Origin: CAVURW01 sp963743595
Lineage (GTDB): Bacteria; Verrucomicrobiota; Verrucomicrobiia; Methylacidiphilales; UBA1321
Assembly (NCBI GenBank): GCA_963743595.1
Contig: CAVURW010000197.1
Span: 1 to 7,261 of the forward strand
DNA length: 7,261 bases
Reading direction: 5' to 3'
Below the pieces are notes generated by a model that saw only the letters and a list, made by a program, of their open reading frames with translations, had not been told where the DNA came from and did not search any database. Numbering within the stretch: position 1 is the stretch's first letter; every line of letters starts with the position of its first letter. The translations under genes were made by a program, and so were the position numbers. Below, one piece after another: positions 1-6,457 of the stretch.

Positions 1-73
1 GCACCAACAACCGTATTGCTGCAGTTTTCGCGGGGGGTTGTCCTAATTCGTGGTTCCCTACCGCGATGAAACC

Positions 74-1717
74 TCATTTATCGCCCGGACCTTTGCTAAA
101 TATCCATTCCGCGCTGGGCACGTTATTTTGACCCTCATCAAACTTAAAGACCAAGGATTGACCACGGCTGGTTAGCAAGCCAGTAGCCCTTAGTATGGCA
201 GGATCCCCACGTCCAGGGAAATGAAGATAAAGCCTGATCATTTTCCCGTCGATCTTCCACGTAACAGCGCCCGAAGCCATACCTACCAAAAAACCCGAGC
301 CATCAGGGCTTAGAAGTAGCCCCTCAATATAACCCCCAACATTCCACCTACCCAGGAATGGGGAATCTAACGGAATTGCCCAGTCCTTAATTAACTGATT
401 GTAGTTTCCGGTTCGATCCAAGAGCCGTAAAGCTGGAATTTGAAACTGCCGAGCGGCAACGTCCGCAGACGATTCTCCCTTACGATTCTTCAGCGTGGGA
501 TCCGCGCCAGCTTTAAGCATCACTGTAATGGCGTCCGTGAAGCCGTATCGTGCGAGAAGAGTCAAGACGGTGTCTCCAGTCGATTGATCCCTTGCGTTTA
601 GATTGATGCCATTTTGTTTAAACTGCTCGGTGATGTGCGATAAGTCAGACAGCCACTCGGCATCGGAGATCATGACGAAAGAAGGATTCCGAATGAAAGA
701 TTGGTAGACGTAATACGGATCGTTTGAGTCGAGTTTCGGTCGCTCGACAAAAATCTGATCGAATATCTCCATATCACGAGTTGCCGCAGCGTCGCACAGA
801 TCCTCTCCAGTTGGCTTAGCACCTTTGTCTAGGAGAAGTTTTATGATTCCTACAGATTTATCCAACACGGCCCGATTCAAAACGGTGCCCTGTCCCTGTT
901 TATCCATTCCATTAGGATCGTCTCCGCGTAAAAGCGCTTGTTCCACACTGCTCGGTTCATTCATTTCCACCGCCAGGGCTAGGCTGGGGTCGGGCAGTTT
1001 GATTTCGGTTTCGCTATTGGTCTTTGAATCGATTTCAACAACGCGAATTTGGCTGATCGATTTCGGCTCAAAACCGCGAACATTTTCGCTGGTTTTTTCA
1101 GTGACGATCCAACTTGCTTTGAACGATCTTTTACCGTCCGAGGTATGAAGCAGTTGATGAGAACAAATCTGAACTTCATTCGGCCCCGACCAATCCACTG
1201 AATCATTCCGAATCCATTCCGCAGTTACAAAAAACGCGGGATTCATTTGCTTGGTCTGGTCGATTGGACCACTGAAGAGGAAGTCGTCCAGTCGATAATC
1301 CATGTGGCCACTCGGTTGATTTGCGTAATCCTGAATGTCTGGAGTTAGATAGGTTGCCTTTCCCGCCGTCTGAGCCAACGTTATAATTTTTTCAGCTATT
1401 TCAGGCTGTACGAAGTCAGGGGCGAAATACTGCTGCTCCTTGATATAGTACAAACGAAACTCGCGATTGCCTTTCCAATACCCCTTCGCGGGGGCACCGT
1501 GAAAAAGTTTTACATCTTGGGTGATCGGAATTGTGGGATCATCCGACTTGGCGGGCCCAATAGAGATTTGCTGTCCGTTTTCTGACTGTTGAATCTTTGC
1601 GACGTAATCGCCGTTCGGTGAGATCCACGGCCCCCCGACAGCCACAGGGTCTGCACTGAGGTGAACCGTGAATAAAATCAAAAAACCAGCGAGACAAATG
1701 GTCGAATTTGAATTCAT
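74..1717 (-). CDS. Exported ankyrin-repeat protein of unknown function
   Basis: A 547-aa protein. Residues about 6-22 form a hydrophobic stretch ending in LSA before DP, which looks like a signal peptide, so export to the periplasm or surface is inferred. The n-region has no Lys or Arg, which is unusual. Residues 30-240 start with a 'WISPNGDYVAKI' strand like those of WD40/Tol-type propeller proteins, but no clear repeat follows. Ankyrin-like helical repeats occur at about 245-302 (ALLRGDDPN, IIKLLLDKGAKPT) and about 370-435 (INLNARDQSTGDTVLTLLAR, MLKAGADPTLKNRKGES). A degenerate linker, about 303-368, lies between them. Residues 455-543 look like a separate beta-rich domain. Ankyrin repeats normally bind other proteins; no catalytic motif is visible. 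The ATG at 1717 is the first possible in-frame start, because a TGA lies two codons upstream. It follows prfB by 12 nt on the same strand, so cotranscription is likely but a functional link is not implied. Confidence 0.85.
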   Translation of the reverse strand: MNSNSTICLAGFLILFTVHLSADPVAVGGPWISPNGDYVAKIQQSENGQQISIGPAKSDDPTIPITQDVKLFHGAPAKGYWKGNREFRLYYIKEQQYFAPDFVQPEIAEKIITLAQTAGKATYLTPDIQDYANQPSGHMDYRLDDFLFSGPIDQTKQMNPAFFVTAEWIRNDSVDWSGPNEVQICSHQLLHTSDGKRSFKASWIVTEKTSENVRGFEPKSISQIRVVEIDSKTNSETEIKLPDPSLALAVEMNEPSSVEQALLRGDDPNGMDKQGQGTVLNRAVLDKSVGIIKLLLDKGAKPTGEDLCDAAATRDMEIFDQIFVERPKLDSNDPYYVYQSFIRNPSFVMISDAEWLSDLSHITEQFKQNGINLNARDQSTGDTVLTLLARYGFTDAITVMLKAGADPTLKNRKGESSADVAARQFQIPALRLLDRTGNYNQLIKDWAIPLDSPFLGRWNVGGYIEGLLLSPDGSGFLVGMASGAVTWKIDGKMIRLYLHFPGRGDPAILRATGLLTSRGQSLVFKFDEGQNNVPSAEWIFSKGPGDK

Positions 1718-1729
1718 TCTTCATACGGG

Positions 1730-2855
1730 TTACTCGCCATCATCCGTATCCGCATCACTGCGCTTTTTACCGCGTAAGAACGACTGGACGAACGCTTCCA
1801 AGTCACCGTCCATAACGGCTTGGAGATCGTTGGTCTGCTCGCCGGTGCGCAGGTCCTTCACCATAAGGTAGGGTTGGAAGACGTAGGAGCGGATTTGTCG
1901 GCCGAACCCGATTTCGCCCTTCTCACCGTAGTGCCTTTCCATCTCAGCGCGCTTCTTATCCATCTCCAGTTCATAGAGACGCGATTTGAGAACGCTGAGG
2001 GCGCTGGCTCGATTTTTGATCTGCGAACGCTCGTTTTGACAGGTCACGACGAGGCCCGTTGGCAAGTGGGTAATCCGCACCGCCGAATCGGTGGTGTTCA
2101 CGCCTTGGCCGCCGGGTCCGCCGGAGCGATAGACATCCACTTTGATGTCTTTATCATCGATTTTGATTTCGATGGTGTCATCGACTTCAGCGAGAACGTC
2201 CAGCGAGGCGAAGGAGGTCATGCGTTTGCCCGCTGAATTGAACGGCGAGATTCGCACCAGACGATGGACGCCTCGCTCGGCCTTAAGTCGACCGTAAGCG
2301 AACTCGCCCCGAACCATCATAGTAGCGGTTTTGATGCCCGCTTCGTCGCCCTGTTGAACGTCCAGAACCTCCACTTTATAACCCGATTTCTCAGCGTAGC
2401 GTTGGTACATACGCTGGAGCATCTTCGCCCAGTCGCACGCCTCAGTTCCACCCGCGCCCGCGTGGAGGCTGATGATGGCGTTGTTCCGGTCCATCGGTCC
2501 GCCCAGGAGAATCTTCAGTTCCAGGTCATCCAGGGACTTACCGACTAAGTTATATTCCCGGATGAAGTCGTTTCCAGCGGCGTCCGTCCCCTCTTCGACA
2601 ACGAGTTCGCGCAAGGTTTTGAGGTCATCGATTTTAAGGCTCAAATCACCCAGCGGTTCGATTCGACCTTTGATCGAGTTCGCTTCACCGATCACTTTTT
2701 GCGCTGCCTGCGTGTCATTCCAAAATTCGCCTTGCCCCATCTTTTCTTCCAGGGCAGCCAATTGTGCTTTTAGTGCAGGCAGGTCAAAGAAACCTCCGCA
2801 ACTGACCCAAGCGCGTTTCTAATTCATTCACTTCCGGCAATGTAAAACTCGACAT
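1730..2855 (-). CDS. prfB: Peptide chain release factor 2 (RF2), with programmed +1 frameshift
   Basis: RF2 recognises UGA and UAA stop codons in the ribosomal A site and triggers release of the finished protein. The coding region is read in two parts: 2855-2787 (23 codons from ATG, starting MSSFTLPEVNELETRLGQLR), then a skipped T at 2786, then 2785-1730 (starting DLPALKAQL). The product is 374 aa, close to the 365 aa of E. coli RF2. Visible hallmarks are the N-terminal helical segment with EFWND (about 43-47), the SPF stop-codon-recognition tripeptide at 203-205, and the catalytic GGQ at 248-250 within YRSGGPGGQGVNTTDSAVR. E. coli has these motifs at 205-207 and 250-252. SPF rather than PxT separates RF2 from RF1. 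The TTG at 2761 that opens the long downstream frame is not the true start, since the protein continues upstream through the shift site. No SD is seen before the ATG. It lies 112 nt downstream of the preceding gene and 12 nt upstream of the next. Confidence 0.97.
2783..2798 (-). promoter_or_regulatory. prfB programmed +1 frameshift (recoding) site
   Basis: Read on the minus strand the element is CGGAGG TTT CTT TGA C. It has an SD-like GGAGG, a three-base spacer, the slippery CTT codon, the in-frame TGA at 2786-2784, and a following C. This matches the known E. coli prfB arrangement of AGGGGG, TAT, CTT, TGA, C, including the spacing. In the established mechanism, low RF2 leaves the UGA unread, the ribosome slips +1 from CUU to UUU and continues in the long frame. 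High RF2 terminates at codon 24, giving negative autoregulation. After the slip the reading continues GAC CTG CCT, exactly in frame with the RF2 body. The site is seen directly; use of the mechanism in this organism is inferred from conservation. Confidence 0.95.
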
Positions 2856-2902
2856 ACGCCACAAGGGTAACCAATCGCCACCCGCTCTAAAAGTGAAAAC
2901 CA

Positions 2903-2957
2903 CCAGCGTGACCCAGCGTGACACTGGACCCAATTCAGTCGATCAGACGAATCGTCT
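2903..2957. repeat. Small tandem repeat and dyads in the gap upstream of prfB
   Basis: The 112-nt gap upstream of prfB holds two perfect head-to-tail copies of CCAGCGTGAC (2903-2912 and 2913-2922). The second copy runs into ACTGG, so 2913-2927 is an imperfect 15-nt dyad with one mismatched pair. A separate perfect dyad, AGACGA-A-TCGTCT, occupies 2945-2957. Neither dyad is followed by a T-run on the minus strand, so they do not look like an intrinsic terminator for the upstream gene. They could be protein-binding sites for prfB control, or chance; no convincing -35/-10 pair was identified nearby. Confidence 0.35.
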
Positions 2958-2967
2958 AAAATCGTCG

Positions 2968-3474
2968 TTAATTCGAAAGCTCGAACGACTCTAAAATCCG
3001 GAGGTAATCGGGATCTTTATCGGGCTTCACATCGAATTTGCTCAGGTTCAGCGTATAGAGAACGGTGCCGATCTGAAACATCACCACTTTACAGTACATC
3101 GTGCGTCCGGTGACGATCTCTTGACCGTCCACGACGTAGGCCTTGTTGCCACGGAAATCAGTCGCTTCACCATGCAAGTTCTCAAAGCCAACCTGTTTGA
3201 GCTGATCTTTGGCAAGATCACCGAAATCGGAAGCAGTCACGTCCACTTTGTCCTGAACGTTCTTCACAGCGAGCACGAATTTTCCGCCGGCGGGGTTATC
3301 CGCGATAAAAGCTGCCTGGGAGGTCTTGTCGAGCTTGTTGATGAGCCAGTTGTCGGGAACCTCGAATTTACAACCGTAAAACGGGAGATTGATTGGGATT
3401 GGTGCGGCAAAAGCGGTTCCAAAGCACGCGACCAGCACAACTGTACACAGACTCAAAAAGGCTCGTCTTTCCAT
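2968..3474 (-). CDS. Small exported protein of unknown function (possibly PsbP/DUF1795-like)
   Basis: A 168-aa protein. The N-terminus has an RR charge pair and a hydrophobic core (about 5-22) ending in AFA-AP, a good signal peptidase I site after residue 23 or 24. The string LVAC at 14-17 also fits a lipobox, so it could instead be a lipoprotein. The mature part begins with INLPFYGCKFEVPDNW, a 'small beta domain with a P-x-W turn' pattern, and ends with a strand and helix, DPDYLRILESFEL. The 'FEVPDNW ... ILESFEL' pattern resembles PsbP/Mog1/DUF1795-type domains, which often occur in small exported proteins; this is a fold-level impression only. Two mature cysteines (35 and 128) could form a disulfide. 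The start is supported by AGGGG (3483-3479), 4 nt upstream of the ATG, the only clear SD found before a start in the window. It diverges from the moxR operon. Confidence 0.8.
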   Translation of the reverse strand: MERRAFLSLCTVVLVACFGTAFAAPIPINLPFYGCKFEVPDNWLINKLDKTSQAAFIADNPAGGKFVLAVKNVQDKVDVTASDFGDLAKDQLKQVGFENLHGEATDFRGNKAYVVDGQEIVTGRTMYCKVVMFQIGTVLYTLNLSKFDVKPDKDPDYLRILESFELSN

Positions 3475-3665
3475 AGTTCCCCTATTCCAGCGAAAATCGT
3501 TGATGAAAACCAGTTAAAACCACCTTGCCGCCATGTTAGGATGTAATGAAAGTCGCCCTTTTGGGAGGGTTCCCATTTCAACCCGGTTACACTCTCTTAA
3601 GGCCCGGGAGACCTCAATCATTTCGCTAGCGCTTCATAAGAACTTCCTCCATAAACATCGTAGTT
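3475..3665. other. Divergent intergenic region between the exported-protein gene and moxR
   Basis: This 191-bp stretch separates two divergent transcription units, so it should contain promoters for both. No -35/-10 pair close to the sigma-70 consensus with correct spacing was recognised on either strand. It contains a perfect 5-bp inverted repeat TGGGA-GGGT-TCCCA (3562-3575) and the 8-bp palindrome CGCTAGCG (3624-3631), either of which could be an operator or chance. The moxR ATG has no SD upstream. The other side holds the AGGGG ribosome-binding site at 3479-3483. Confidence 0.5.
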
Positions 3666-4739
3666 ATGGCAGCTCAAGAAACGTATCGTAATCCCGTACT
3701 TCCTCCCGTTCCCTCCGCCCCCGCCCAACAACGCACCCCCGGATCTGTGGGACCCGCACTCGCCGAGAACACTCGTCTTGTTCAAGAAGCCGGTGTCTGG
3801 GTCGCGCCGCTTCGCCAAGAACTCGCCCGCGTCATTGTCGGTCAACGGTATTTGGTGGATCGTCTGTTAATCGCCGTTATATCGAACGGTCACATTCTCT
3901 TGGAAGGTGTGCCCGGACTGGCCAAGACACTCGCGCTTCGGACGCTGGCCGCAGCCACTCAAGTCCGCTTCAGCCGGATCCAGTTCACGCCGGACATGCT
4001 CCCCGCAGATATCGTCGGCACACTGATCTATAACCCCAAGGATGGATCGTTCAATCCGAAGCTCGGTCCGGTCTTCGCCAACCTCGTCCTCGCAGACGAA
4101 ATCAACCGCGCACCCGCGAAAGTTCAGAGTGCGCTGCTGGAATCGATGCAAGAACGCCAGGTCACCATCGGCGAGAATACCTATGCGTTACCGGAACCGT
4201 TTATGGTCATGGCCACGCAAAATCCGGTGGAACAAGAAGGCACCTATCCGCTGCCGGAAGCACAGGTGGACCGCTTCATGATGAAGGTGATCGTCACCTA
4301 CCCCACGCGCGCTGAGGAGCGAATGATTCTCGATAACATGGCGACCACCATGCCGAATTCGATTTCGGTAAACCCGGTCGTTTCCCCCGAGCAAATCTTA
4401 AATGCACGGCACATCGTCAACCAGATCTACATCGACGATAAAATCCGCGATTACATCGTCGATCTCGTCATTGCCACGCGCGATCCCAAAGCCTATCGCC
4501 TCAATTTCCCCGGTTACATCCAGTACGGTGCGTCGCCCCGCGCCACCATCTCCCTCACCTTGGCAGCACGCGCGCTCGCGTTCATTCAAGGCCGCGCTTA
4601 CGTCACCCCGCAGGATGTGAAGGAAGTCGCCCACGACGTGCTGCGCCACCGCGTAACGGTCACCTACGAAGCGGAAGCGGAAAACGTCTCTTCTAAGGAG
4701 ATCGTTCAAAAGATCTTGGACGCACTTCCGGTCCCTTAG
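3666..4739 (+). CDS. MoxR-family AAA+ ATPase
   Basis: A 357-aa ATPase of the MoxR group, which uses ATP hydrolysis for chaperone-like maturation or activation of partner proteins, typically together with vWA-domain proteins encoded next to it. Residues about 8-28 form a Pro/Ala-rich tail with no predicted fold. The AAA+ core follows: IVGQ at 57-60, Walker A GVPGLAKT at 81-88, FTPDMLPADIVGT (107-119), Walker B LVLADE at 140-145 followed by NRAPAKVQSALLESMQE, sensor 1 ATQNP at 183-187, EGTYPLPEAQVDRF (191-204), and the sensor 2 region GASPRA at 288-293. All key residues are present, so it should be active. Length is slightly above the usual 310-340 aa because of the N-terminal tail. The ATG at 3666 is preferred as no other Met occurs before the core; no SD precedes it. 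It is the first gene of the operon, 24 nt before the DUF58 gene. Confidence 0.95.
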   Translation: MAAQETYRNPVLPPVPSAPAQQRTPGSVGPALAENTRLVQEAGVWVAPLRQELARVIVGQRYLVDRLLIAVISNGHILLEGVPGLAKTLALRTLAAATQVRFSRIQFTPDMLPADIVGTLIYNPKDGSFNPKLGPVFANLVLADEINRAPAKVQSALLESMQERQVTIGENTYALPEPFMVMATQNPVEQEGTYPLPEAQVDRFMMKVIVTYPTRAEERMILDNMATTMPNSISVNPVVSPEQILNARHIVNQIYIDDKIRDYIVDLVIATRDPKAYRLNFPGYIQYGASPRATISLTLAARALAFIQGRAYVTPQDVKEVAHDVLRHRVTVTYEAEAENVSSKEIVQKILDALPVP

Positions 4740-4763
4740 TCGGCCCTCTCAACTCGCACAACC

Positions 4764-5666
4764 ATGGATCCAGCGCTTACACGGGAAATCCTAAAAAAAG
4801 TCCGGCAGATCGAGCTACGTACGCGCAAGCTCGTGACGGATGCGCTCTCTGGCGAATACCACTCGGTGTTCAAAGGGCGGGGCATGGACTTCGATGAAGT
4901 GCGGGAATACACGCCTGGAGATGAAGTGCGGCTTATCGATTGGAACGTCACCGCCCGAACCAACACGCCGTTCGTTAAAAAACTACGGGAAGAACGCGAG
5001 CTCACGATTCTCCTCATAGTCGATATCAGCGCTTCCGGCACGTTCGGCTCGACCACACAGACCAAGCGAGAACTGGCAGCCGAAGTGAGCAGTCTGCTGG
5101 CGTTCTCAGCGATGAAGAACCGAGATCGCGTCGGGTTGGTGCTTTTTAGCGATGAAGTGGAGCAGTTTATCCCGCCGAGCAAAGGCCGTTCGCACGTGCT
5201 GCGTGTCATTCGCGAGGTGTTGTTCCACGAGCCGCGCCGAACTGGAACGAACATCACGGCAGCGCTCGATTTTTGTAACGACGTTCAAACGCGCCGGGCG
5301 GTGATCTTCTTGATCTCCGACTTTATTCAAGCGCCGGAAGCATGGGCCTCCATGCAGACGCTCCTGCGCATCACGGGTAAGCGGCATGATTGCATTGCCC
5401 TGCATCTCGTCGACCGACATGAACTCGATTTGCCAAATTTGGGACTGCTGTCGCTCCTCGATCCGGAGACGGGGCAAATACTTCAGGTTGACACGGGAAG
5501 CCGCGCGGTTAGAAACACATTTGCAACTTATAACCGGCAGCGCTTTGCAGAGTTCAACCGTTCCATGCGTCAGGCAGGTGTCGACGTCTTGGAATTGAAA
5601 ACGGGGGAACCCTACAATCAAACGCTCTACAAATTCTTTAAAACCCGTAACCTCACCAAGAGATGA
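4764..5666 (+). CDS. DUF58-family von Willebrand A-like protein
   Basis: A 300-aa soluble protein with no membrane segment. Residues 33-75 carry the DUF58 signature (GRGMDFDEVREYTPGDEVR, IDWNVTARTNTPFVKKLREER). A vWA-type fold follows: the MIDAS motif DISAS (DxSxS) at 87-91, the conserved T in GTNI near 162, and ISDF with an acidic residue near 186. It is therefore expected to bind a divalent metal and a partner protein. In many bacteria such proteins are encoded directly after moxR and are taken to be partners of the ATPase, in agreement with the position here. The ATG at 4764 lies 24 nt after moxR with no SD. The stop TGA overlaps the start of the next small gene by 4 nt (ATGA), suggesting translational coupling. 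Substrate and physiological role cannot be read from the sequence. Confidence 0.94.
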   Translation: MDPALTREILKKVRQIELRTRKLVTDALSGEYHSVFKGRGMDFDEVREYTPGDEVRLIDWNVTARTNTPFVKKLREERELTILLIVDISASGTFGSTTQTKRELAAEVSSLLAFSAMKNRDRVGLVLFSDEVEQFIPPSKGRSHVLRVIREVLFHEPRRTGTNITAALDFCNDVQTRRAVIFLISDFIQAPEAWASMQTLLRITGKRHDCIALHLVDRHELDLPNLGLLSLLDPETGQILQVDTGSRAVRNTFATYNRQRFAEFNRSMRQAGVDVLELKTGEPYNQTLYKFFKTRNLTKR

Positions 5667-5842
5667 ACCCTAACGACCCCAAAGAACAATTCAAACGCTC
5701 TCTCAAAAGGGCTGGTTTACTTATCCTTATGATGGTCGTGATGGCCGCCGTCCTAATGGGTTACTTGGTCTACACCTTTAAGAAGCTGCAGGACGAACAA
5801 ACGCGGCCCGTGTATCTGGACGGTACCGAGCCGTCTAAATAA
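5663..5842 (+). CDS. Small single-pass membrane protein (59 aa) in the MoxR/Bat operon
   Basis: A 59-aa ORF that starts inside the stop of the DUF58 gene (ATGA) and ends 13 nt before the next gene. The N-terminal half is charged and basic (KEQFKRSLKR, about 7-16). One hydrophobic segment runs about 18-37 (GLLILMMVVMAAVLMGYLVY), and a polar C-terminal tail (about 40-59) contains KKLQDEQ. The basic side before the hydrophobic segment suggests the N-terminus is in the cytoplasm and the tail outside. The overlap, the tight spacing, and the clean fill of an otherwise empty 189-nt gap make it a probable real gene. No family was recognised; a role as an accessory membrane subunit of the MoxR/Bat complex is inference from position only. 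It falls below a 60-aa calling threshold, so it is easily missed. Confidence 0.75.
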   Translation: MNPNDPKEQFKRSLKRAGLLILMMVVMAAVLMGYLVYTFKKLQDEQTRPVYLDGTEPSK

Positions 5843-5855
5843 CAATCTCTCATTG

Positions 5856-6452
5856 ATGCTACTAGCGGATACCACTGCCGTCGCCTCGTCCGTCTCGGAC
5901 AAGATGACGGACATCCACGATATTGAAGCTCCCATCTTCTACTTCACGGGCCCCTTTCTCGTGTTGCTTGTTGTGTTGGGCGTGCTTCTGGCTGTCGTGA
6001 TCAGTGCTGCGACTTGGTTCCTCGTAAAGTATTTTAAGAAAGATCCGTTGCTAGAGATCTATAATCTGGCCCTTTCCAAGCTCGACTATGCGGCTACGCT
6101 ACTGGACGAAAATGATCCGGAACCGTATGCGCGATTCATTTCAGAGACCCTGCGCGGCTACATCGCGGCGCGCTTCGGCTGCCCCGTCCACATCTTTACC
6201 ACGCAGGAGTTCCTGATTCTGATGGAGCGCGGCATACAAAATCCACTCAGCCCTCACAGCAGACTTCTGCGAGAATTTCTTAACATTTGCGATCAACTCA
6301 AGTTCGCCCGGTACCGCCCTTCGCGACCGGAAATTGAGGCGCTTCATCAATCGGCCGTCCGTTTCGTTCTGGCCACCAAGCCGGAACCAACTGAGAAGAT
6401 CCTATCGCCTCAGCAAAGTGCGCAGGCCTTCCATCTCGGCCAAACCAGTTAA
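5856..6452 (+). CDS. Membrane-anchored DUF4381/BatD-tail-like protein
   Basis: A 198-aa protein. The ATG at 5856 is preferred over the adjoining TTG at 5853. A short N-terminal part contains DIHDIEAPI (about 19-27), followed by a strongly hydrophobic transmembrane stretch at about 28-59 (YFTGPFLVLLVVLGVLLAVV and on to the KYFKK stop-transfer charges). The C-terminal part is a helical cytoplasmic domain: ALSKLDYAATLLDE, YARFISETLRGYIAARFG (91-108), FTTQEFLILMERG (114-126), and LREFLNICDQLKFARYRPSR (138-157). This layout, with a DIxDI-P segment, one helix and a helical tail with a conserved 'RxFxxxxFTTxEFL' pattern, resembles DUF4381 proteins and the cytoplasmic tail of BatD. Such proteins are commonly found between DUF58 and batA genes, exactly where this one lies. 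It begins 13 nt after the 59-aa gene and ends 5 nt before batA, so it should share their transcript. No SD is visible. Confidence 0.8.
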   Translation: MLLADTTAVASSVSDKMTDIHDIEAPIFYFTGPFLVLLVVLGVLLAVVISAATWFLVKYFKKDPLLEIYNLALSKLDYAATLLDENDPEPYARFISETLRGYIAARFGCPVHIFTTQEFLILMERGIQNPLSPHSRLLREFLNICDQLKFARYRPSRPEIEALHQSAVRFVLATKPEPTEKILSPQQSAQAFHLGQTS

Positions 6453-6457
6453 CGTTA

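Noticed and set aside
28..66. Possible terminator after the ankyrin gene (TCGCGG at 28-33 pairing with CCGCGA at 61-66)
   Set aside because: The stem is only 6 bp with a 27-nt loop, and there is no T-run after it on the minus strand.
1..69. Plus-strand frame from the left edge ending at TGA 67-69
   Set aside because: Only 22 codons are visible, with no recognisable motif, so a partial gene cannot be supported.
1730..2761. RF2 starting at the TTG at 2761 (343 aa)
   Set aside because: The RF2 N-terminal helix continues upstream of the TTG without a break through GAC CTG CCT to a textbook frameshift site, so the TTG is an internal Leu codon.
3121..3546. Plus-strand open frame of 141 aa opposite the 168-aa exported protein gene
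   Set aside because: The minus-strand product has a signal peptide, a good SD and a natural composition; the plus-strand frame has no such support.
3475..3665. Sigma-70 promoters for moxR and the 168-aa gene
   Set aside because: Candidate boxes such as TTGAAA or TTGCCG could not be paired with a reasonable -10 at 16-18 nt spacing.
4736..5257. Minus-strand open frame of 173 aa opposite the DUF58 gene
   Set aside because: It is antisense to a well-supported DUF58 gene, is Ser/Arg-rich and low in hydrophobic order, and matches no recognised family.
5106..5621. Minus-strand open frame of 171 aa opposite the DUF58 gene
   Set aside because: It overlaps the MIDAS-containing coding region on the other strand and shows no recognisable domain.
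5853..5855. TTG as start of the DUF4381-like gene
   Set aside because: An ATG follows at once at 5856 and is the more likely start; the difference is one residue.
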